Assembly: GCF_000204925.1 (NCBI RefSeq)
Contig: NC_015435.1
Span: forward strand, 486,001-550,000
Direction: 5' to 3'
Source of the DNA: Metallosphaera cuprina Ar-4
Lineage (GTDB): Archaea > Thermoproteota > Thermoprotei_A > Sulfolobales > Sulfolobaceae
DNA length: 64,000 bases
Shown here one piece after another: positions 21,111 to 30,822 of the stretch (positions are counted from its first letter, which is position 1; every line of letters starts with the position of its first letter). The position numbers and the translations under genes were made by a program. The notes under the pieces are model-generated. The model saw only the letters and a program-made list of their open reading frames with translations. It did not search any database and was not told the origin of the DNA.

Positions 21111-22220
21111 TCACAAAGCTTTGAACTTCTCGTGCCAAGCGGCGTAGGCCTTTAACATGTCCTGATTCACGCTGGGTTTCCTCACCTTCAGAACTTCTCT
21201 AAAGTCGTCCATAGTTATGGATCTAGGTTCTTGAAGTCCTTTTTCGAACATTTCTTTTACTACCCTCATATGAGCGGACTGAACTATGTCTCTGATATCG
21301 CTCGCGGTGTAACCGTCCGTAAGGTCAGACAACTCGTCTAAATTAACAGACGGATCTAGTTTGACCTTTGAGGAGTAATGTTTTAGTAGCTCCAATCTGT
21401 GGGCCTTATCAGGTAGCGTTATGTAGATCCTCTTCTGGAACCTCCTGAGGAAAGGCTCGTCTAACCTCCAGGGTTTATTGGTAGCCCCTATGACGTAGAC
21501 CCTTGATATCTCGTTTTTATCAGCTAATCCATCCATCTCCTTTAGGAACTGATTTCTCACTCTAGCCTCCCCACCAACTTCTGAGGTATAGGACGCTAAG
21601 AGAGCGTCAAGCTCATCTATGAAGATGATGGCCGGTTTATTCTCCTTCTTTGATACTTCTCTAGCGGTCTTAAATATCCTAGCAACGTTCTTCTCCGCCT
21701 CTCCAAGCCACTTAGACATTATAGACGCTGCGTCTACATGAATGAACTCGGAATCCAGCTCGTTAGCTACGGCAGCAGCTATCATCGTCTTTCCGCATCC
21801 TGGAGGGCCATAAAGGAGAATGCCTCTAGGCCAACCCAAAGGAAACAGATCAGGTCTCTTACTGGGATACACGACAGCCTCCTTAAGGGCCTCCTTTACG
21901 TCTTCTAAACCAACAATTTCATTCAGGCTCACCTTCGGTTTCTCCTTCATTACTACATCTTCATCGCTCTTACTGCCGTCCTCCGCTCCCTCCGGTACCA
22001 TTTGATGTAATGCGTTTATCCTCCTCTTATACTCGTTTATCATCTGTTCGTATGCGTTCTTAGCTACCATATCCGGATAGAGCGTAACTATTTGAGTTAA
22101 AACCTCTATAGCTTTCCTGTAGTTTGTGATGGCGTCCTCAGTTCTCCCCTCTTTGTCCGCTCTAACCGCTGCTATAGCGTATTTTCTAGCCATATCCTCT
22201 AGCAAAACTTGGGCGCTCAT
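21111..22220 (-). CDS. cdvC: CdvC, Vps4-type AAA ATPase of cell division
   Basis: 369 residues. An N-terminal MIT domain (residues 1-75, helical, binds the CdvB MIM2 motif) is followed by a linker and one AAA module: Walker [10 protein letters not shown] (near 139), Walker [11 protein letters not shown], sensor VIGATNKPW, arginine-finger region [10 protein letters not shown]. It disassembles ESCRT-III filaments at the division site. Last gene of the cdvA-cdvB-cdvC operon, 5 bases after cdvB. Confidence 0.97.
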   Translation of the reverse strand: MSAQVLLEDMARKYAIAAVRADKEGRTEDAITNYRKAIEVLTQIVTLYPDMVAKNAYEQMINEYKRRINALHQMVPEGAEDGSKSDEDVVMKEKPKVSLNEIVGLEDVKEALKEAVVYPSKRPDLFPLGWPRGILLYGPPGCGKTMIAAAVANELDSEFIHVDAASIMSKWLGEAEKNVARIFKTAREVSKKENKPAIIFIDELDALLASYTSEVGGEARVRNQFLKEMDGLADKNEISRVYVIGATNKPWRLDEPFLRRFQKRIYITLPDKAHRLELLKHYSSKVKLDPSVNLDELSDLTDGYTASDIRDIVQSAHMRVVKEMFEKGLQEPRSITMDDFREVLKVRKPSVNQDMLKAYAAWHEKFKAL

Positions 22221-22225
22221 CTAGC

Positions 22226-23023
22226 TCACCCGGTAATTTGGATCAGTCCTTTTCTAGCCAAACTATTCAGTACGTTCATAACCTCATCTTTTTCCACACC
22301 GTAAGTCTCAGATACCAGATATACGTCAATGATCCCTCCGTTATTCTTGATCATGTCGAGCAGCTCCTCCTCTCCTATCTTCCGCTTTACCACCTTTGGT
22401 TCTGTAGCGGGTGGATGAGGAAGCGTAATGTTGGTTGGTGGATGCGGAAAGTCCAGCTTTGGCATCCTCTCACTTATCTTGGATTCTGCAGTTTTTCTAG
22501 CATCGTCAAGTATTTTTCTAGCTTCGTCATCTATAGTCGGGACTACACTCCTATCAGTTACTGTTGTTCCGGTCTCAACAGCAATACTGTTCACACTACT
22601 TATTATAGAGTCAAGAGATATTGCAACTTCAGGGGCTATTCCTCTGATCTGCTCCTTCAGATTCTCCAAAGTCCTCCCTATAGGGCCTAGCACTAAAGAT
22701 ATTCCCTGCAAGTCGTGAATGGTTTCCAGTTTAATTCTAACCTTCTCTATAGCTAGCCTCGCCGTGTAAACTATTTTCATTATTTTTCTTATATCTGAAA
22801 TTTCTTGAGCATAGATTGTGGCCCTGGCGTGCTCACCGTTAGCTTGAGATCTCACTGCTTTGTCAAACAGATCCTTATCTCGTTCCTCTAGTTTCCTCAT
22901 GGCCTCGTCCAGTTTGTCCTGCTGATCTTTCAACTTTATTGAAATTTCGGTTATTTTCATAGAAAGAGAAGCCCTTTCATCTTTTTTCCAGGGATTAAGG
23001 CTAAAATGTAAGCTTAACTTCAT
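22226..23023 (-). CDS. cdvB: CdvB, ESCRT-III-like division protein
   Basis: 265 residues. The N-terminal 170 residues form the charged helical ESCRT-III core. A proline-rich MIM2 segment ([13 protein letters not shown], near residues 193-205) is the known docking site for the CdvC MIT domain. The last 55 residues form a winged helix ([20 protein letters not shown]) that binds the CdvA C-terminal peptide. It polymerises at mid-cell and drives constriction. It sits 18 bases after cdvA. Confidence 0.97.
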   Translation of the reverse strand: MKLSLHFSLNPWKKDERASLSMKITEISIKLKDQQDKLDEAMRKLEERDKDLFDKAVRSQANGEHARATIYAQEISDIRKIMKIVYTARLAIEKVRIKLETIHDLQGISLVLGPIGRTLENLKEQIRGIAPEVAISLDSIISSVNSIAVETGTTVTDRSVVPTIDDEARKILDDARKTAESKISERMPKLDFPHPPTNITLPHPPATEPKVVKRKIGEEELLDMIKNNGGIIDVYLVSETYGVEKDEVMNVLNSLARKGLIQITG

Positions 23024-23041
23024 TCTAAAAAGAAAGGTTGT

Positions 23042-23761
23042 TCACTGTGTACTTAAGACTCTTACAGGTATTGGTGTTGGTAATTCCGCCCTGCTCAGAT
23101 CGGGTTTAGATACCGAGTCAGATCCGCTTGTTATGGACCCTGCTCCTTTTATATCTATACCACTATCTTTATCGCTAAGATCTAATTTCTCCATGATTTT
23201 CCTGATGTCGTCTTTCTCCATAACGTAGCTTTCCTTAGCCTGCCTTAGTACCTCCATTGACCCTTTGTAAGCAGATTCGGTGAGCTCTGCGGCTATATAA
23301 CTCATCTTTACAGCTATCATTGCTTTCTCGATGTGAGCTATCTGGTCTTCAACTTCATTCAACCTGTTCTTTAGTTTACTCTTTATCTTAGCGTAATCTT
23401 CCCTTATCTTCACCATTTCCGAGTCTAGCTTTCTCTTCATGTCATCATATGAAGATTTGGGAATCTCCTGTTTTGCGTACAACTCTTCTAAAGCTCTTTG
23501 TCTTTTCCTTATTTTTTCCATTTGCATTATAGATTTCATAGATTCAGCCTTCCAATCAGGAAGCAACACCAAGGAATCGTTTACAAGAGAAACTCTGAAC
23601 GGGTCTATCGTTGAGAAGGTGTTACCAAAAGCTACTTCGATGTCTGTTACCTCCCCATCGACTTCAGTGTAAACGTGGACTAAATATCCGACTTCTCTGC
23701 CATACACATCCTTAACCTTCTGACCTATAAATTTCATCAAATTTTCAAACGATACTACCAT
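23042..23761 (-). CDS. cdvA: CdvA, crenarchaeal division-site protein
   Basis: 239 residues. A PRC-barrel-like N-terminus ([21 protein letters not shown]) is followed by a long coiled coil (residues 80-190, Lys/Glu/Met-rich) and a disordered tail ending [17 protein letters not shown], which matches the CdvB-binding (E3B) peptide. It binds membrane and DNA and recruits CdvB. First gene of the operon, starting at ATG 23761 (minus strand) behind a TATA box at 23801-23810. Confidence 0.97.
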   Translation of the reverse strand: MVVSFENLMKFIGQKVKDVYGREVGYLVHVYTEVDGEVTDIEVAFGNTFSTIDPFRVSLVNDSLVLLPDWKAESMKSIMQMEKIRKRQRALEELYAKQEIPKSSYDDMKRKLDSEMVKIREDYAKIKSKLKNRLNEVEDQIAHIEKAMIAVKMSYIAAELTESAYKGSMEVLRQAKESYVMEKDDIRKIMEKLDLSDKDSGIDIKGAGSITSGSDSVSKPDLSRAELPTPIPVRVLSTQ

Positions 23762-23800
23762 AGGTAATACTCCTCAAAAATACAAGTTAAGTTTGGAACG

Positions 23801-23810
23801 ATTTAAAAGG
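23801..23810 (-). promoter_or_regulatory. cdvABC promoter (TATA)
   Basis: On the minus strand the sequence reads CCTTTTAAAT, about 40 bases before the cdvA ATG, predicting a short leader of roughly 15 bases containing GAGGAG as a ribosome site. In Sulfolobus this operon is known to be cell-cycle regulated. I did not locate a defined regulator box. Confidence 0.5.
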
Positions 23811-23918
23811 ATTAGTGCTCCTCAGTCCAGGTTAATCTTCACCAAATACGCGCTTTTAACCATCATCACAGGTGAGTACACTTTGAGCTTTTTGGCTTAA
23901 ATAAAGTTTCATTCAATA

Positions 23919-24179
23919 ATGAATATAGCTATGACGTTACAGACACTTCTAAACGTAACGAATCATTTCTTTCATCCAATTGGCATGAATACGGAGCCTT
24001 TATCTACTGCGTTAATATTAGTAGGAATAATAGTTCTCCTGTTAGTTGCAGTTGGAGGAATAGCGTATGGGCTGTTTAAGGCAGTTAAATCTGTACCTAA
24101 TCTTACAACGAAACAGTTCATACTATTCTTGTTGCTTATCGCAGTAGCTCTTGTTGTTATAGGCGCTATCCTACCGTAA
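23919..24179 (+). CDS. Small two-helix membrane protein
   Basis: 86 residues from ATG 23919. A TATA-like CTTAAATAAAG at 23896-23906 predicts a start nearer the second ATG at 23931 (82 residues, leaderless). Two transmembrane helices are obvious ([20 protein letters not shown], then [19 protein letters not shown]) joined by a short basic loop. No family recognised. It lacks the membrane carboxylate expected of an ATPase c/K ring subunit. It is divergent from cdvA, and its last 9 bases overlap the enolase end. Confidence 0.65.
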   Translation: MNIAMTLQTLLNVTNHFFHPIGMNTEPLSTALILVGIIVLLLVAVGGIAYGLFKAVKSVPNLTTKQFILFLLLIAVALVVIGAILP

Positions 24180-25430
24180 CAGTAGCTTACTGCCGCCGTA
24201 CTCTATGCCATAATTATTTTCAATTTCAAGTAATCTATTATATTTTGATGTCCTCTCCCCTCTTGAAGGGGCTCCAGTCTTTATGAAATCGCTGTTGAGA
24301 GCCACTGCCAGATCTGAAATGAACCAGTCTTCGGTCTCTCCGCTTCGGTGACTTATTATAGTCTTAATTGAGTTTCTCCTAGCTAAATCGAAGAACTCTA
24401 TGGTCTCAGTAAGAGTGCCTATCTGATTGATCTTAACTATGACTCCCTTAGTGGAGTTGGACTCTATTCCCCTCTTAAGGTACTTAACATTGGTGGTGTA
24501 AATATCATCTCCAACAACCACAGCGTTTTTCAGTTTACTCTGAAGTGTAGAGAAGTGTTGAAAATCGTTTTCGTCGAAAGGATCCTCCAGATAAATTATA
24601 GGATATCGGTTAACTATATCTGTGTAAAAGTCTATCATCTGCTCAGGTGACTTCTCTCCCTCATCTATCAGGTAAGTTCCTTTCTGAGGATTATAGAAGT
24701 TAGATGCAGCGCTATCAATTCCCATAAATATTCTCCCCTCCATATCAGCGTTTTTTATGGCAGTGTACAAAAGGGTTAAAGCGTCCTCTGTCACACTTAA
24801 GGGCGGTGATATTCCACCCTCATCTCCTAAGGATGTGTAAATCTTCCCGTATTTTTCCGTCACTAGCGCTTTTAGGGTTTTATATACCTTGATTGAAGCC
24901 ATCAACGCGTCCTTAAAAGTATCGAACTTAACTGGTATTATAAGGAACTCTTGGATCTTGAGCATATTACCGGCGTGTAATCCACCGTTAATCACGTTTA
25001 ACAAAGGAACAGGTAAAATGTGATATCTAGATCCTCCTATATACATAAACGGTTCCATTCCCATGGAGTACGACCCCGCCTTAGCTACGGCTATTGATGT
25101 GGCGGTCGTGGCGTTCGCTCCAAGTCTAGCCTTGTTTTCAGTACCGTCTAATTCTATCATTGTCCTATCAATCTTTGCCTGGTCTCTCGAGTCCAATCCC
25201 GCTAACGTTGGGGAGATGTAGAAGTTGATAGAATCGATGGCAGCCTTGACAGATCCGTCAGGTCCTCTAAGTTCTACAGCCTCTCTCTCCCCTTTGGAGG
25301 CTCCTGCAGGTGCGTCACCAGAAGCGCTTATCCCAGATTCCAGCGTTACCTTCGCCCTCACAGTCGGGTTTCCTCTAGAATCTATTATTTCAAAGCCTCT
25401 TATCCGAGCTATAGAAAAACCGTTCATCAT
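24171..25430 (-). CDS. eno: Enolase
   Basis: 419 residues, full length. It interconverts 2-phosphoglycerate and PEP. Seen: [19 protein letters not shown]-like N-terminus ([15 protein letters not shown]), [13 protein letters not shown], the metal ligands in [21 protein letters not shown] and [10 protein letters not shown], and the catalytic Lys/His region [11 protein letters not shown] and [10 protein letters not shown]. Starts with two ATG codons (25430 and 25427). The AT-rich palindrome at 25443-25454 is its likely promoter, shared with the divergent membrane protein. Confidence 0.97.
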   Translation of the reverse strand: MMNGFSIARIRGFEIIDSRGNPTVRAKVTLESGISASGDAPAGASKGEREAVELRGPDGSVKAAIDSINFYISPTLAGLDSRDQAKIDRTMIELDGTENKARLGANATTATSIAVAKAGSYSMGMEPFMYIGGSRYHILPVPLLNVINGGLHAGNMLKIQEFLIIPVKFDTFKDALMASIKVYKTLKALVTEKYGKIYTSLGDEGGISPPLSVTEDALTLLYTAIKNADMEGRIFMGIDSAASNFYNPQKGTYLIDEGEKSPEQMIDFYTDIVNRYPIIYLEDPFDENDFQHFSTLQSKLKNAVVVGDDIYTTNVKYLKRGIESNSTKGVIVKINQIGTLTETIEFFDLARRNSIKTIISHRSGETEDWFISDLAVALNSDFIKTGAPSRGERTSKYNRLLEIENNYGIEYGGSKLLLR

Positions 25431-25442
25431 TTTAATTCACGC

Positions 25443-25454
25443 ATATTATAATAT
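25443..25454. promoter_or_regulatory. Palindromic TATA element between eno and a membrane-protein gene
   Basis: ATATTATAATAT is a perfect 12-base palindrome about 20 bases from the divergent eno start and 11 bases before the plus-strand ATG. It could seat TBP in either orientation. Spacing fits eno better than the plus-strand ATG at 25465. Confidence 0.4.
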
Positions 25455-25464
25455 CCTGGCTAAT

Positions 25465-25770
25465 ATGTTGATCGTACCTGTTACTCTATTCATATTTTAT
25501 GGCCTTATGTCACCCATCTATTATAATTTTATGAAGGATAGGGTAAGCAATAAAACCTTTTTTGCACTGACGTGGGTAACTGCACCCTTTCTAGCATCTT
25601 ATCCATATTTTTTATCTCAGTTTGAGTTATTGCCGTCTATCATTACGCTAAATGTTATAGGTTATATTTTAATTATTAACAGGAATTTTAAATATATTTA
25701 TAACGGAGTGTTGTTCTTTTCTGCCTCAATTATAACGATACTATTTTTTAAACTGCCGCCTTACATATAA
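25465..25770 (+). CDS. Small membrane protein, unknown
   Basis: 102 residues from ATG 25465. The open frame extends further upstream, but only as the antisense of enolase, so I start here; ATG 25507 is an alternative that fits the promoter spacing better. Three hydrophobic stretches (LIVPVTLFIFYGL, ALTWVTAPFLASYPYFL, YNGVLFFSASIITILFF) suggest three membrane helices. AT-rich compared with its neighbours. It ends 6 bases before a zinc-ribbon gene. No family recognised. Confidence 0.55.
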   Translation: MLIVPVTLFIFYGLMSPIYYNFMKDRVSNKTFFALTWVTAPFLASYPYFLSQFELLPSIITLNVIGYILIINRNFKYIYNGVLFFSASIITILFFKLPPYI

Positions 25771-25776
25771 CACTGT

Positions 25777-26097
25777 ATGCCAAAGAAGCAAAGGGAATCG
25801 GACGTTTGTCCTAACTGCGGGACTAAAGTTGATAAGCCAATAAAAACTTGGAACTTAGTCTCTCCTCTTCCCGATTCGTATGGAAGGATAACCATTACGG
25901 TAATGGGTTCGTATGAGTGTCCTAATTGCGGACACAGATGGAGAGCTGTGGTATCCAAGATAAGGGCTGGTGGATCAGAGGTAGAAGTTGAAGGTAAGAA
26001 GGGCGTAAAGAAGTTCGGAGAGTCTAAGAATCAGGATAAACAAGACGAAGGAGAGATTATTGAACTAGATTTAGGCGACCTAGATGAAGAAGAGTGA
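25777..26097 (+). CDS. Zinc-ribbon protein with acidic tail
   Basis: 106 residues. Two CPNCG knuckles (near residues 11 and 48) form one zinc ribbon separated by a beta-rich stretch. A basic segment (VVSKIRAGGSEVEVEGKKGVKK) and a strongly acidic C-terminus (DLGDLDEEE) follow. The layout resembles transcription-elongation or chromatin-associated small proteins, but I cannot name it. Its 3' end overlaps the signal-peptidase gene by 14 bases. Confidence 0.7.
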   Translation: MPKKQRESDVCPNCGTKVDKPIKTWNLVSPLPDSYGRITITVMGSYECPNCGHRWRAVVSKIRAGGSEVEVEGKKGVKKFGESKNQDKQDEGEIIELDLGDLDEEE

Positions 26098-26518
26098 CAT
26101 CGCTCTAATCGTCCTTATAGTGCTAATATACATCGTGTTCTACTCTAATATCGTAAGTTCCGCGAGCGTAGAAGGAGTCTCTATGTATCCAGTGTTCCAA
26201 AACGGAGCTTTAACGTTCTATCAGGAACCCGTTAACGTTGGATATCATTCTGTTATAATTTATAAATCCCCTCAACTTCATACGTACGTAATTCACAGAG
26301 TGGTCCGCGTAGACGGTAACTATTACGTAACCCAAGGTGTAGATAAGATCTCAAACCCTCAGCCTGATAATCAGATAGGTCTAGAACCTGCTCCTGGCAT
26401 ACCACAGAACTATGTTGTAGGACAGGTGATTGAAGTTGACGGATACATAATTTCAATTCCTTACTTGGGTTACCTTTCTATATTAATATCTTCTTTCATA
26501 TCGGCCTTTGCACGATAA
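26084..26518 (+). CDS. Signal peptidase I (S26, archaeal/ER type)
   Basis: 144 residues. An N-terminal transmembrane helix (IALIVLIVLIYIVFYSNIV) is followed by the catalytic Ser in VEGVSMYPVF (near residue 34), the His in YVIHRVVRVDG (near 69) that replaces the bacterial Lys, and GVDKISNPQPDNQIG with the conserved Asp residues. A second hydrophobic stretch closes the protein. It removes class I signal peptides outside the membrane. Pilin-like class III peptides (see 47260-52832) would need a different peptidase. Confidence 0.92.
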   Translation: MKKSDIALIVLIVLIYIVFYSNIVSSASVEGVSMYPVFQNGALTFYQEPVNVGYHSVIIYKSPQLHTYVIHRVVRVDGNYYVTQGVDKISNPQPDNQIGLEPAPGIPQNYVVGQVIEVDGYIISIPYLGYLSILISSFISAFAR

Positions 26519-27975
26519 ACCCTATAGGTAGGCGTCAAAGAGCTAGGGTGGTTGGCTTTAACTTGATCTAACCTTCCTACGGAAGTGTTGATAGGAGAGG
26601 AAGTGATGGTTGCCGGATTCTTGTAGGCAGTCTCAGATATTTCCTTTAGAGCCTGTGCAAACTGATCTAATGTCTCGACGGTTTCGGTCTCAGTGGGTTC
26701 TATCATTAGTGCCTCCTCAACGTTAGGCGGAAAATAGATAGTTGGGGCGTAAAATCCTCTATCAAGTAGCGCCTTGGCAACGTCAAACGCCGTTACTCCT
26801 GTTTCATTAGCCAATTTCTTAACGCTAAACACTACCTCATGTTTCCTGAACCTATGAGGAGCTATTAACTCGAACCCTCTGACTCCCTTCAGCTTAGAAA
26901 TTAAGTAGTTTGTTGCTAGACTGCTCATTCTACCAATCATAGATATCCCCTCGCTCCCCAGACCTAAAACGTAAGCGTAAGACCTCATCAAGTTTCCAAA
27001 GTTACCGTGAAATACGGAGATCTTCCCTATACTTCTCTCAGGTTTAATTAGCTCGTACTTCCCGTTCTTTGTTACGATTGGATAGGGAAGATATTTGGCC
27101 ATTTTACCTTTAGCGCACACGGCTCCCGCTCCAGGCCCTCCTCCGCCATGTGGAACTCCAAAGGTCTTATGTAGGTTCAAGTGAACTATATCAAATCCCA
27201 TGTCACCAGGTCTCACTATCCCCAAGATTCCGTTTAGATTCGCTCCATCGTAGTAGAGTATACCGTCTATCGAGTGAATTAGTTTAGCTATTTCCTTAAT
27301 GTTCTCCTCAAATAGGCCCATTGTGTTAGGGTTGGTAAGCATGAAACCGGCTACCCTTTCTGTTACAGTCTCCTTCAGTACATCTAGATCTACTAACCCC
27401 TCAGAGTTAGACTTAACGTAAATGACGGTGAACCCGGCCATGGCTGCGCTAGCAGGATTGGTTCCGTGGGCCGTGTCGGCTACAAGCATTTCATTCCTCT
27501 TTCTGCTCATATCACGGTGATACTTCCTGGCCATTAGGACTCCAGCCAGCTCTCCGGCAGATCCAGCAGGCACCTGAAGGCTACATTCGTCCATTCCCGT
27601 TACCTCAGCTAACCACCTTTGCATTTCGTATATGGCTTCAAGGTTCCCCTGTACAGTTTCCTCGTCCTGAAGAGGGTGTGTGTTCTCTCCCACTTTCGAG
27701 CTCTCTTCCTCTATTTTTGGATTGTATTTCATGGTACACGAGCCCAATGGCATCATGCCCGTGTCTACACCGAAGCTCATCTGTGATAGCCTTATGAAAT
27801 GCCTTACGACCTCTAACTCGCTAAGTTCAGGTAAGTTCGGACCGTCCTCTCTTTTTACCTTTTCGGGTACGTTGATCTCTATCTCTATCTCTTCTTTTGG
27901 TATGAGGAAGCCTTGCCTTCCTCTCCCTTTGTATTCTGTAATTAAAGGTTCGTTCCAATAAGCTTGCCTCCACAT
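26470..27975 (-). CDS. gcvPB: Glycine dehydrogenase (decarboxylating) subunit 2
   Basis: 501 residues, the PLP-bearing half of the split P-protein. It decarboxylates glycine and passes the aminomethyl group to lipoyl-GcvH. The PLP Lys is in HLNLHKTFGVPHGGGGPG (near residue 270), with DTAHGTNPASAAM and LMIEPTETET. It starts with ATG one base after the gcvPA stop. The last 49 bases overlap the convergent signal-peptidase gene. Confidence 0.96.
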   Translation of the reverse strand: MWRQAYWNEPLITEYKGRGRQGFLIPKEEIEIEINVPEKVKREDGPNLPELSELEVVRHFIRLSQMSFGVDTGMMPLGSCTMKYNPKIEEESSKVGENTHPLQDEETVQGNLEAIYEMQRWLAEVTGMDECSLQVPAGSAGELAGVLMARKYHRDMSRKRNEMLVADTAHGTNPASAAMAGFTVIYVKSNSEGLVDLDVLKETVTERVAGFMLTNPNTMGLFEENIKEIAKLIHSIDGILYYDGANLNGILGIVRPGDMGFDIVHLNLHKTFGVPHGGGGPGAGAVCAKGKMAKYLPYPIVTKNGKYELIKPERSIGKISVFHGNFGNLMRSYAYVLGLGSEGISMIGRMSSLATNYLISKLKGVRGFELIAPHRFRKHEVVFSVKKLANETGVTAFDVAKALLDRGFYAPTIYFPPNVEEALMIEPTETETVETLDQFAQALKEISETAYKNPATITSSPINTSVGRLDQVKANHPSSLTPTYRVYRAKADMKEDINIER

Positions 27976-29319
27976 TTATGACACCTCTTTCATGATCCTT
28001 ATCGCCTCATCTATAGCTTCCCTTGTGTGAACCTCAGTTACGCAAAACAGTGCTTCGTTTTCGGTTAGCTTCAACCCTCCATGGATTCCCCTGTCAAGAA
28101 GAGCTTGAAATATCCTATTATAATTTGACTTAAAAACAAAAGTGAACTCCTCAAAGAAATCCGACCTCCATTTGAGCTTACCTAGTTCAGCCCTCTCCAT
28201 TTCTCTAGCTGCGTAATGCGATCTCTTATAGATTTCCTTAGCCAACTCCCTTATTCCGCTCTTTCCTAACAAAGAGAGGTATACAGCGTTAGCCAGGGCA
28301 ATCAGCGCTTCGTTAGTGGTAATGTTAGAGGTAGCTTTTTCCCTTCTGGCGAACTGTTCCCTGGTCTGTAAGACTAGTGTAAATCCTCTCTTCTTGTTCA
28401 CATCTTCAGTCATCCCAACAATCCTTCCTGGCATTTGTCTGACTAATTTCATGTCCATTCTGGTTGCCAGGATCCCACTGTAGGGCCCCCCAAAGTTTAA
28501 CGGTATACCTAGCTCTTGTCCATCTCCTACAGCTATGTCAAAGCCTAACTCGCCAGGGGACTTGAGAAGGCCTAGAGATAAGGGAGTAACGCCAATTATA
28601 CTTATAACTCCGTTTTTCCTAGCCCAATCCGTTACGTACTCAATTTCAGATTCGATGACACCGAAGAAGTTAGGCTGTTGAACGTATATAGAGGATATCT
28701 CGCTAGGATCTACTTTAGAAAGAAAATCGAGATTTAATTTTCCGTCATCGGCTAAAGGTATCTTCTTTATTTCGATTTCTCTTCCATCTACCCATGTCCT
28801 AACCACCTCTTCATGATAAGGATTTATAGATTCTGGCACTAGGACTTTCTTTCTTCCATTTACCCTGTACCCCATTAGGACAGCCTCGGCTAGGCTTCCT
28901 CCCCAGTCGTAATGTGAGGAGTTGACCACATCCATGTCTAAGAGTTCCGCCATAAGGCTTTGATACTCAAATAGAGCCTGCAATAGACCTTGATTAACCT
29001 CAGGTTGGTAAGGAGTGTACGCTGTGTAGAACTCTGACCTACTTAGTATAAACTTGACAGCAGATGGTACCGAATGAGGATAGGCTCCGGCTCCTAGGAA
29101 TGGAGGATACCTTAGCTTAGCGTTAGACTCGGAGAGTTGGGAAAGTCTGCCTCTGATTTCATCCTCAGACAACGGCTTCTCTTTCCCTACTTTAAGACCA
29201 TGTCTTATCACTAAATCCTTCGGTACGTCGTTGAAAATCTCATCTAGTTCCTCTATTCCTATCTCCTTAAGCATATCTTGAACTCTTGAAAGATTCGGAA
29301 GCCAGGGGTGAGTGTTCAT
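27976..29319 (-). CDS. gcvPA: Glycine dehydrogenase (decarboxylating) subunit 1
   Basis: 447 residues, the first half of the split P-protein that pairs with GcvPB. Seen: PFLGAGAYPHSVPSAVKF near residue 75, YTPYQPEVNQGLLQAL and GDGQELGIPLNFGGPY. It is divergent from gcvT across 44 bases, so one intergenic spot drives both arms of the glycine cleavage locus. Confidence 0.96.
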   Translation of the reverse strand: MNTHPWLPNLSRVQDMLKEIGIEELDEIFNDVPKDLVIRHGLKVGKEKPLSEDEIRGRLSQLSESNAKLRYPPFLGAGAYPHSVPSAVKFILSRSEFYTAYTPYQPEVNQGLLQALFEYQSLMAELLDMDVVNSSHYDWGGSLAEAVLMGYRVNGRKKVLVPESINPYHEEVVRTWVDGREIEIKKIPLADDGKLNLDFLSKVDPSEISSIYVQQPNFFGVIESEIEYVTDWARKNGVISIIGVTPLSLGLLKSPGELGFDIAVGDGQELGIPLNFGGPYSGILATRMDMKLVRQMPGRIVGMTEDVNKKRGFTLVLQTREQFARREKATSNITTNEALIALANAVYLSLLGKSGIRELAKEIYKRSHYAAREMERAELGKLKWRSDFFEEFTFVFKSNYNRIFQALLDRGIHGGLKLTENEALFCVTEVHTREAIDEAIRIMKEVS

Positions 29320-29363
29320 TTAAACTCCATCAGCGAATATTAAACTATACTAGGTGGTTATGA

Positions 29364-30407
29364 ATGTTTTGTACGCCTTTACTTAAGTTAGAGGAAAGTT
29401 TAGGAGCCAACGCTGGCGAATTCGCAGGATGGAAGATGCCAATGACGTACTCCTCATATCAAGAGGAACACATGGCCGTGAGAACTGGAGCAGCCTTCTT
29501 TGACTTATCTCATATGGGTAGGTTACGAATAAGGGGGAAAATACAAGAGGTCGAGAATCTGATAGCTAAGAAGGTCTCTGACGCCCCAGACGGGACCATG
29601 ATCGGCCCCACAGCTTTCCTAAACGATAGGGCAGGTTTCGTTGACGACGTGATGTTATATAAGATATCCGAATCTGAGTTCTTGTTAGTTACGAACGCCA
29701 TAAATAGAGAGAAAGTTATATCTTGGATAAGGAAGAACTCCTCTCTGGACGTCGAAGATCTTACCTTTGATCTGGTAATGATTGCCTTGCAAGGGAGAAG
29801 AGTATGGGATAGCGTTGAGAAACCGGATCTCGCTCCTTTACAGTTTAAGCTGAACGCCAAATTCCAGGGGCAAGAAGTGTTCCTGTTGAGTAGATCAGGA
29901 TGGACAGGTGAAGACGGTATCGAGGTCTGGTCTAAACCGGAGACAGGTCAGTTAATTTTAGAGAGGCTAGCTTCAAGGGGAATTAAAGGAGCAGGTCTTG
30001 TGGCCAGAGACAGCCTTAGACAGGAAATGGGTTTCGTGCTGTATGGAGAGGATATAGACGAAAACGTAAATCCCATAGAGGCTAGATACTGGGTATACTC
30101 CTTGGAAAAGGAGTTCATAGGGAGGCCAGCCTTAATTGAGACGCTCAGGACTGGCGTAGATCGCCTTAGAGTAGGGCTTAAACTCCCTAAGAATCAAAGG
30201 GTCATTCCAAGGAACGGTAGCAAGATCATGATAGAGGACGTAGAGGTAGGTAATGTGACCAGTTCAACGTTCTCTCCTTACCTTTCAAGGACTATCGGGA
30301 TGGGCTACTTAAGCTCCAGGCATTTCATTTTGGGAAGTAATGTACAGGTCGAAGTTAGGGGAAAGAGTTATACTGTTAAATTGTCTGACTTCCCTTTAAT
30401 CAAGTGA
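29364..30407 (+). CDS. gcvT: Aminomethyltransferase (glycine cleavage T protein)
   Basis: 347 residues. Transfers the methylene group from aminomethyl-lipoyl GcvH to tetrahydropterin. Opens with TPLLKLEESLGANAGEFAGW and MPMTYSSYQEEHMAVRTGAAFFDLSHMG. The folate site is around VDDVMLYK; SGWTGEDGIEV and RDSLRQEMGFVLYGED are family signatures. GGTGG lies 8 bases before ATG 29364. It is followed 6 bases later by gcvH. Confidence 0.96.
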   Translation: MFCTPLLKLEESLGANAGEFAGWKMPMTYSSYQEEHMAVRTGAAFFDLSHMGRLRIRGKIQEVENLIAKKVSDAPDGTMIGPTAFLNDRAGFVDDVMLYKISESEFLLVTNAINREKVISWIRKNSSLDVEDLTFDLVMIALQGRRVWDSVEKPDLAPLQFKLNAKFQGQEVFLLSRSGWTGEDGIEVWSKPETGQLILERLASRGIKGAGLVARDSLRQEMGFVLYGEDIDENVNPIEARYWVYSLEKEFIGRPALIETLRTGVDRLRVGLKLPKNQRVIPRNGSKIMIEDVEVGNVTSSTFSPYLSRTIGMGYLSSRHFILGSNVQVEVRGKSYTVKLSDFPLIK

Positions 30408-30413
30408 TCTGGA

Positions 30414-30821
30414 TTGGGCGAGATCAAAGTTGGAAAATACATAGTGAGAGACGGTTTATACTATACCGAGAGCGATGAGTGGGTTAAGGTAGACGACTAT
30501 ACAGCCACCATCGGAATAACAGACTACGCTCAGAAAAAGCTGAGGGACATCGTTGGGGTTGATCTACCAAAGAGAGGACAACGTGTAAGCTCAGGAGAGG
30601 CGGTGGCGGTTGTAGAGTCCGTTAAAGCGGCGGCCGACATATATTCACCAGTATCTGGGGAGATAATAGAGGTTAATGAGGACTTAATTTCTGCTCCAGA
30701 GTTGATAAACAAAGACCCCTACGGTAGGGGATGGCTGTTTAAGGTCAAAATGAGTAACGTGGACGAGACCAAAAAGCTTCTTTCTTCAGGATCATATGTT
30801 AACAAGATTAAGGGTGATTAA
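30414..30821 (+). CDS. gcvH: Glycine cleavage H protein
   Basis: 135 residues from TTG 30414. The lipoyl carrier of the system; the modified Lys is residue 71 in VVESVKAAADIYSPVSGE, and the expected SDEWVK and PYGRGWLFKVK segments are present. It is coupled to the next gene, whose likely TTG start is one base after the stop. No lipoate-attachment gene is in the window. Confidence 0.96.
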   Translation: MGEIKVGKYIVRDGLYYTESDEWVKVDDYTATIGITDYAQKKLRDIVGVDLPKRGQRVSSGEAVAVVESVKAAADIYSPVSGEIIEVNEDLISAPELINKDPYGRGWLFKVKMSNVDETKKLLSSGSYVNKIKGD

Positions 30822-30822
30822 A

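Noticed and set aside
22238-22718. Plus-strand ORFs opposite cdvB
   Set aside because: Antisense shadows of a conserved gene with no family match.
23919-24179. Two-helix protein considered as ATP synthase proteolipid
   Set aside because: It has no conserved Glu/Asp in the second membrane helix and is not near ATP synthase genes.
25225-25464. N-terminal extension of the 25465 membrane-protein frame
   Set aside because: It is the reverse strand of the enolase N-terminus; the membrane protein must start later.
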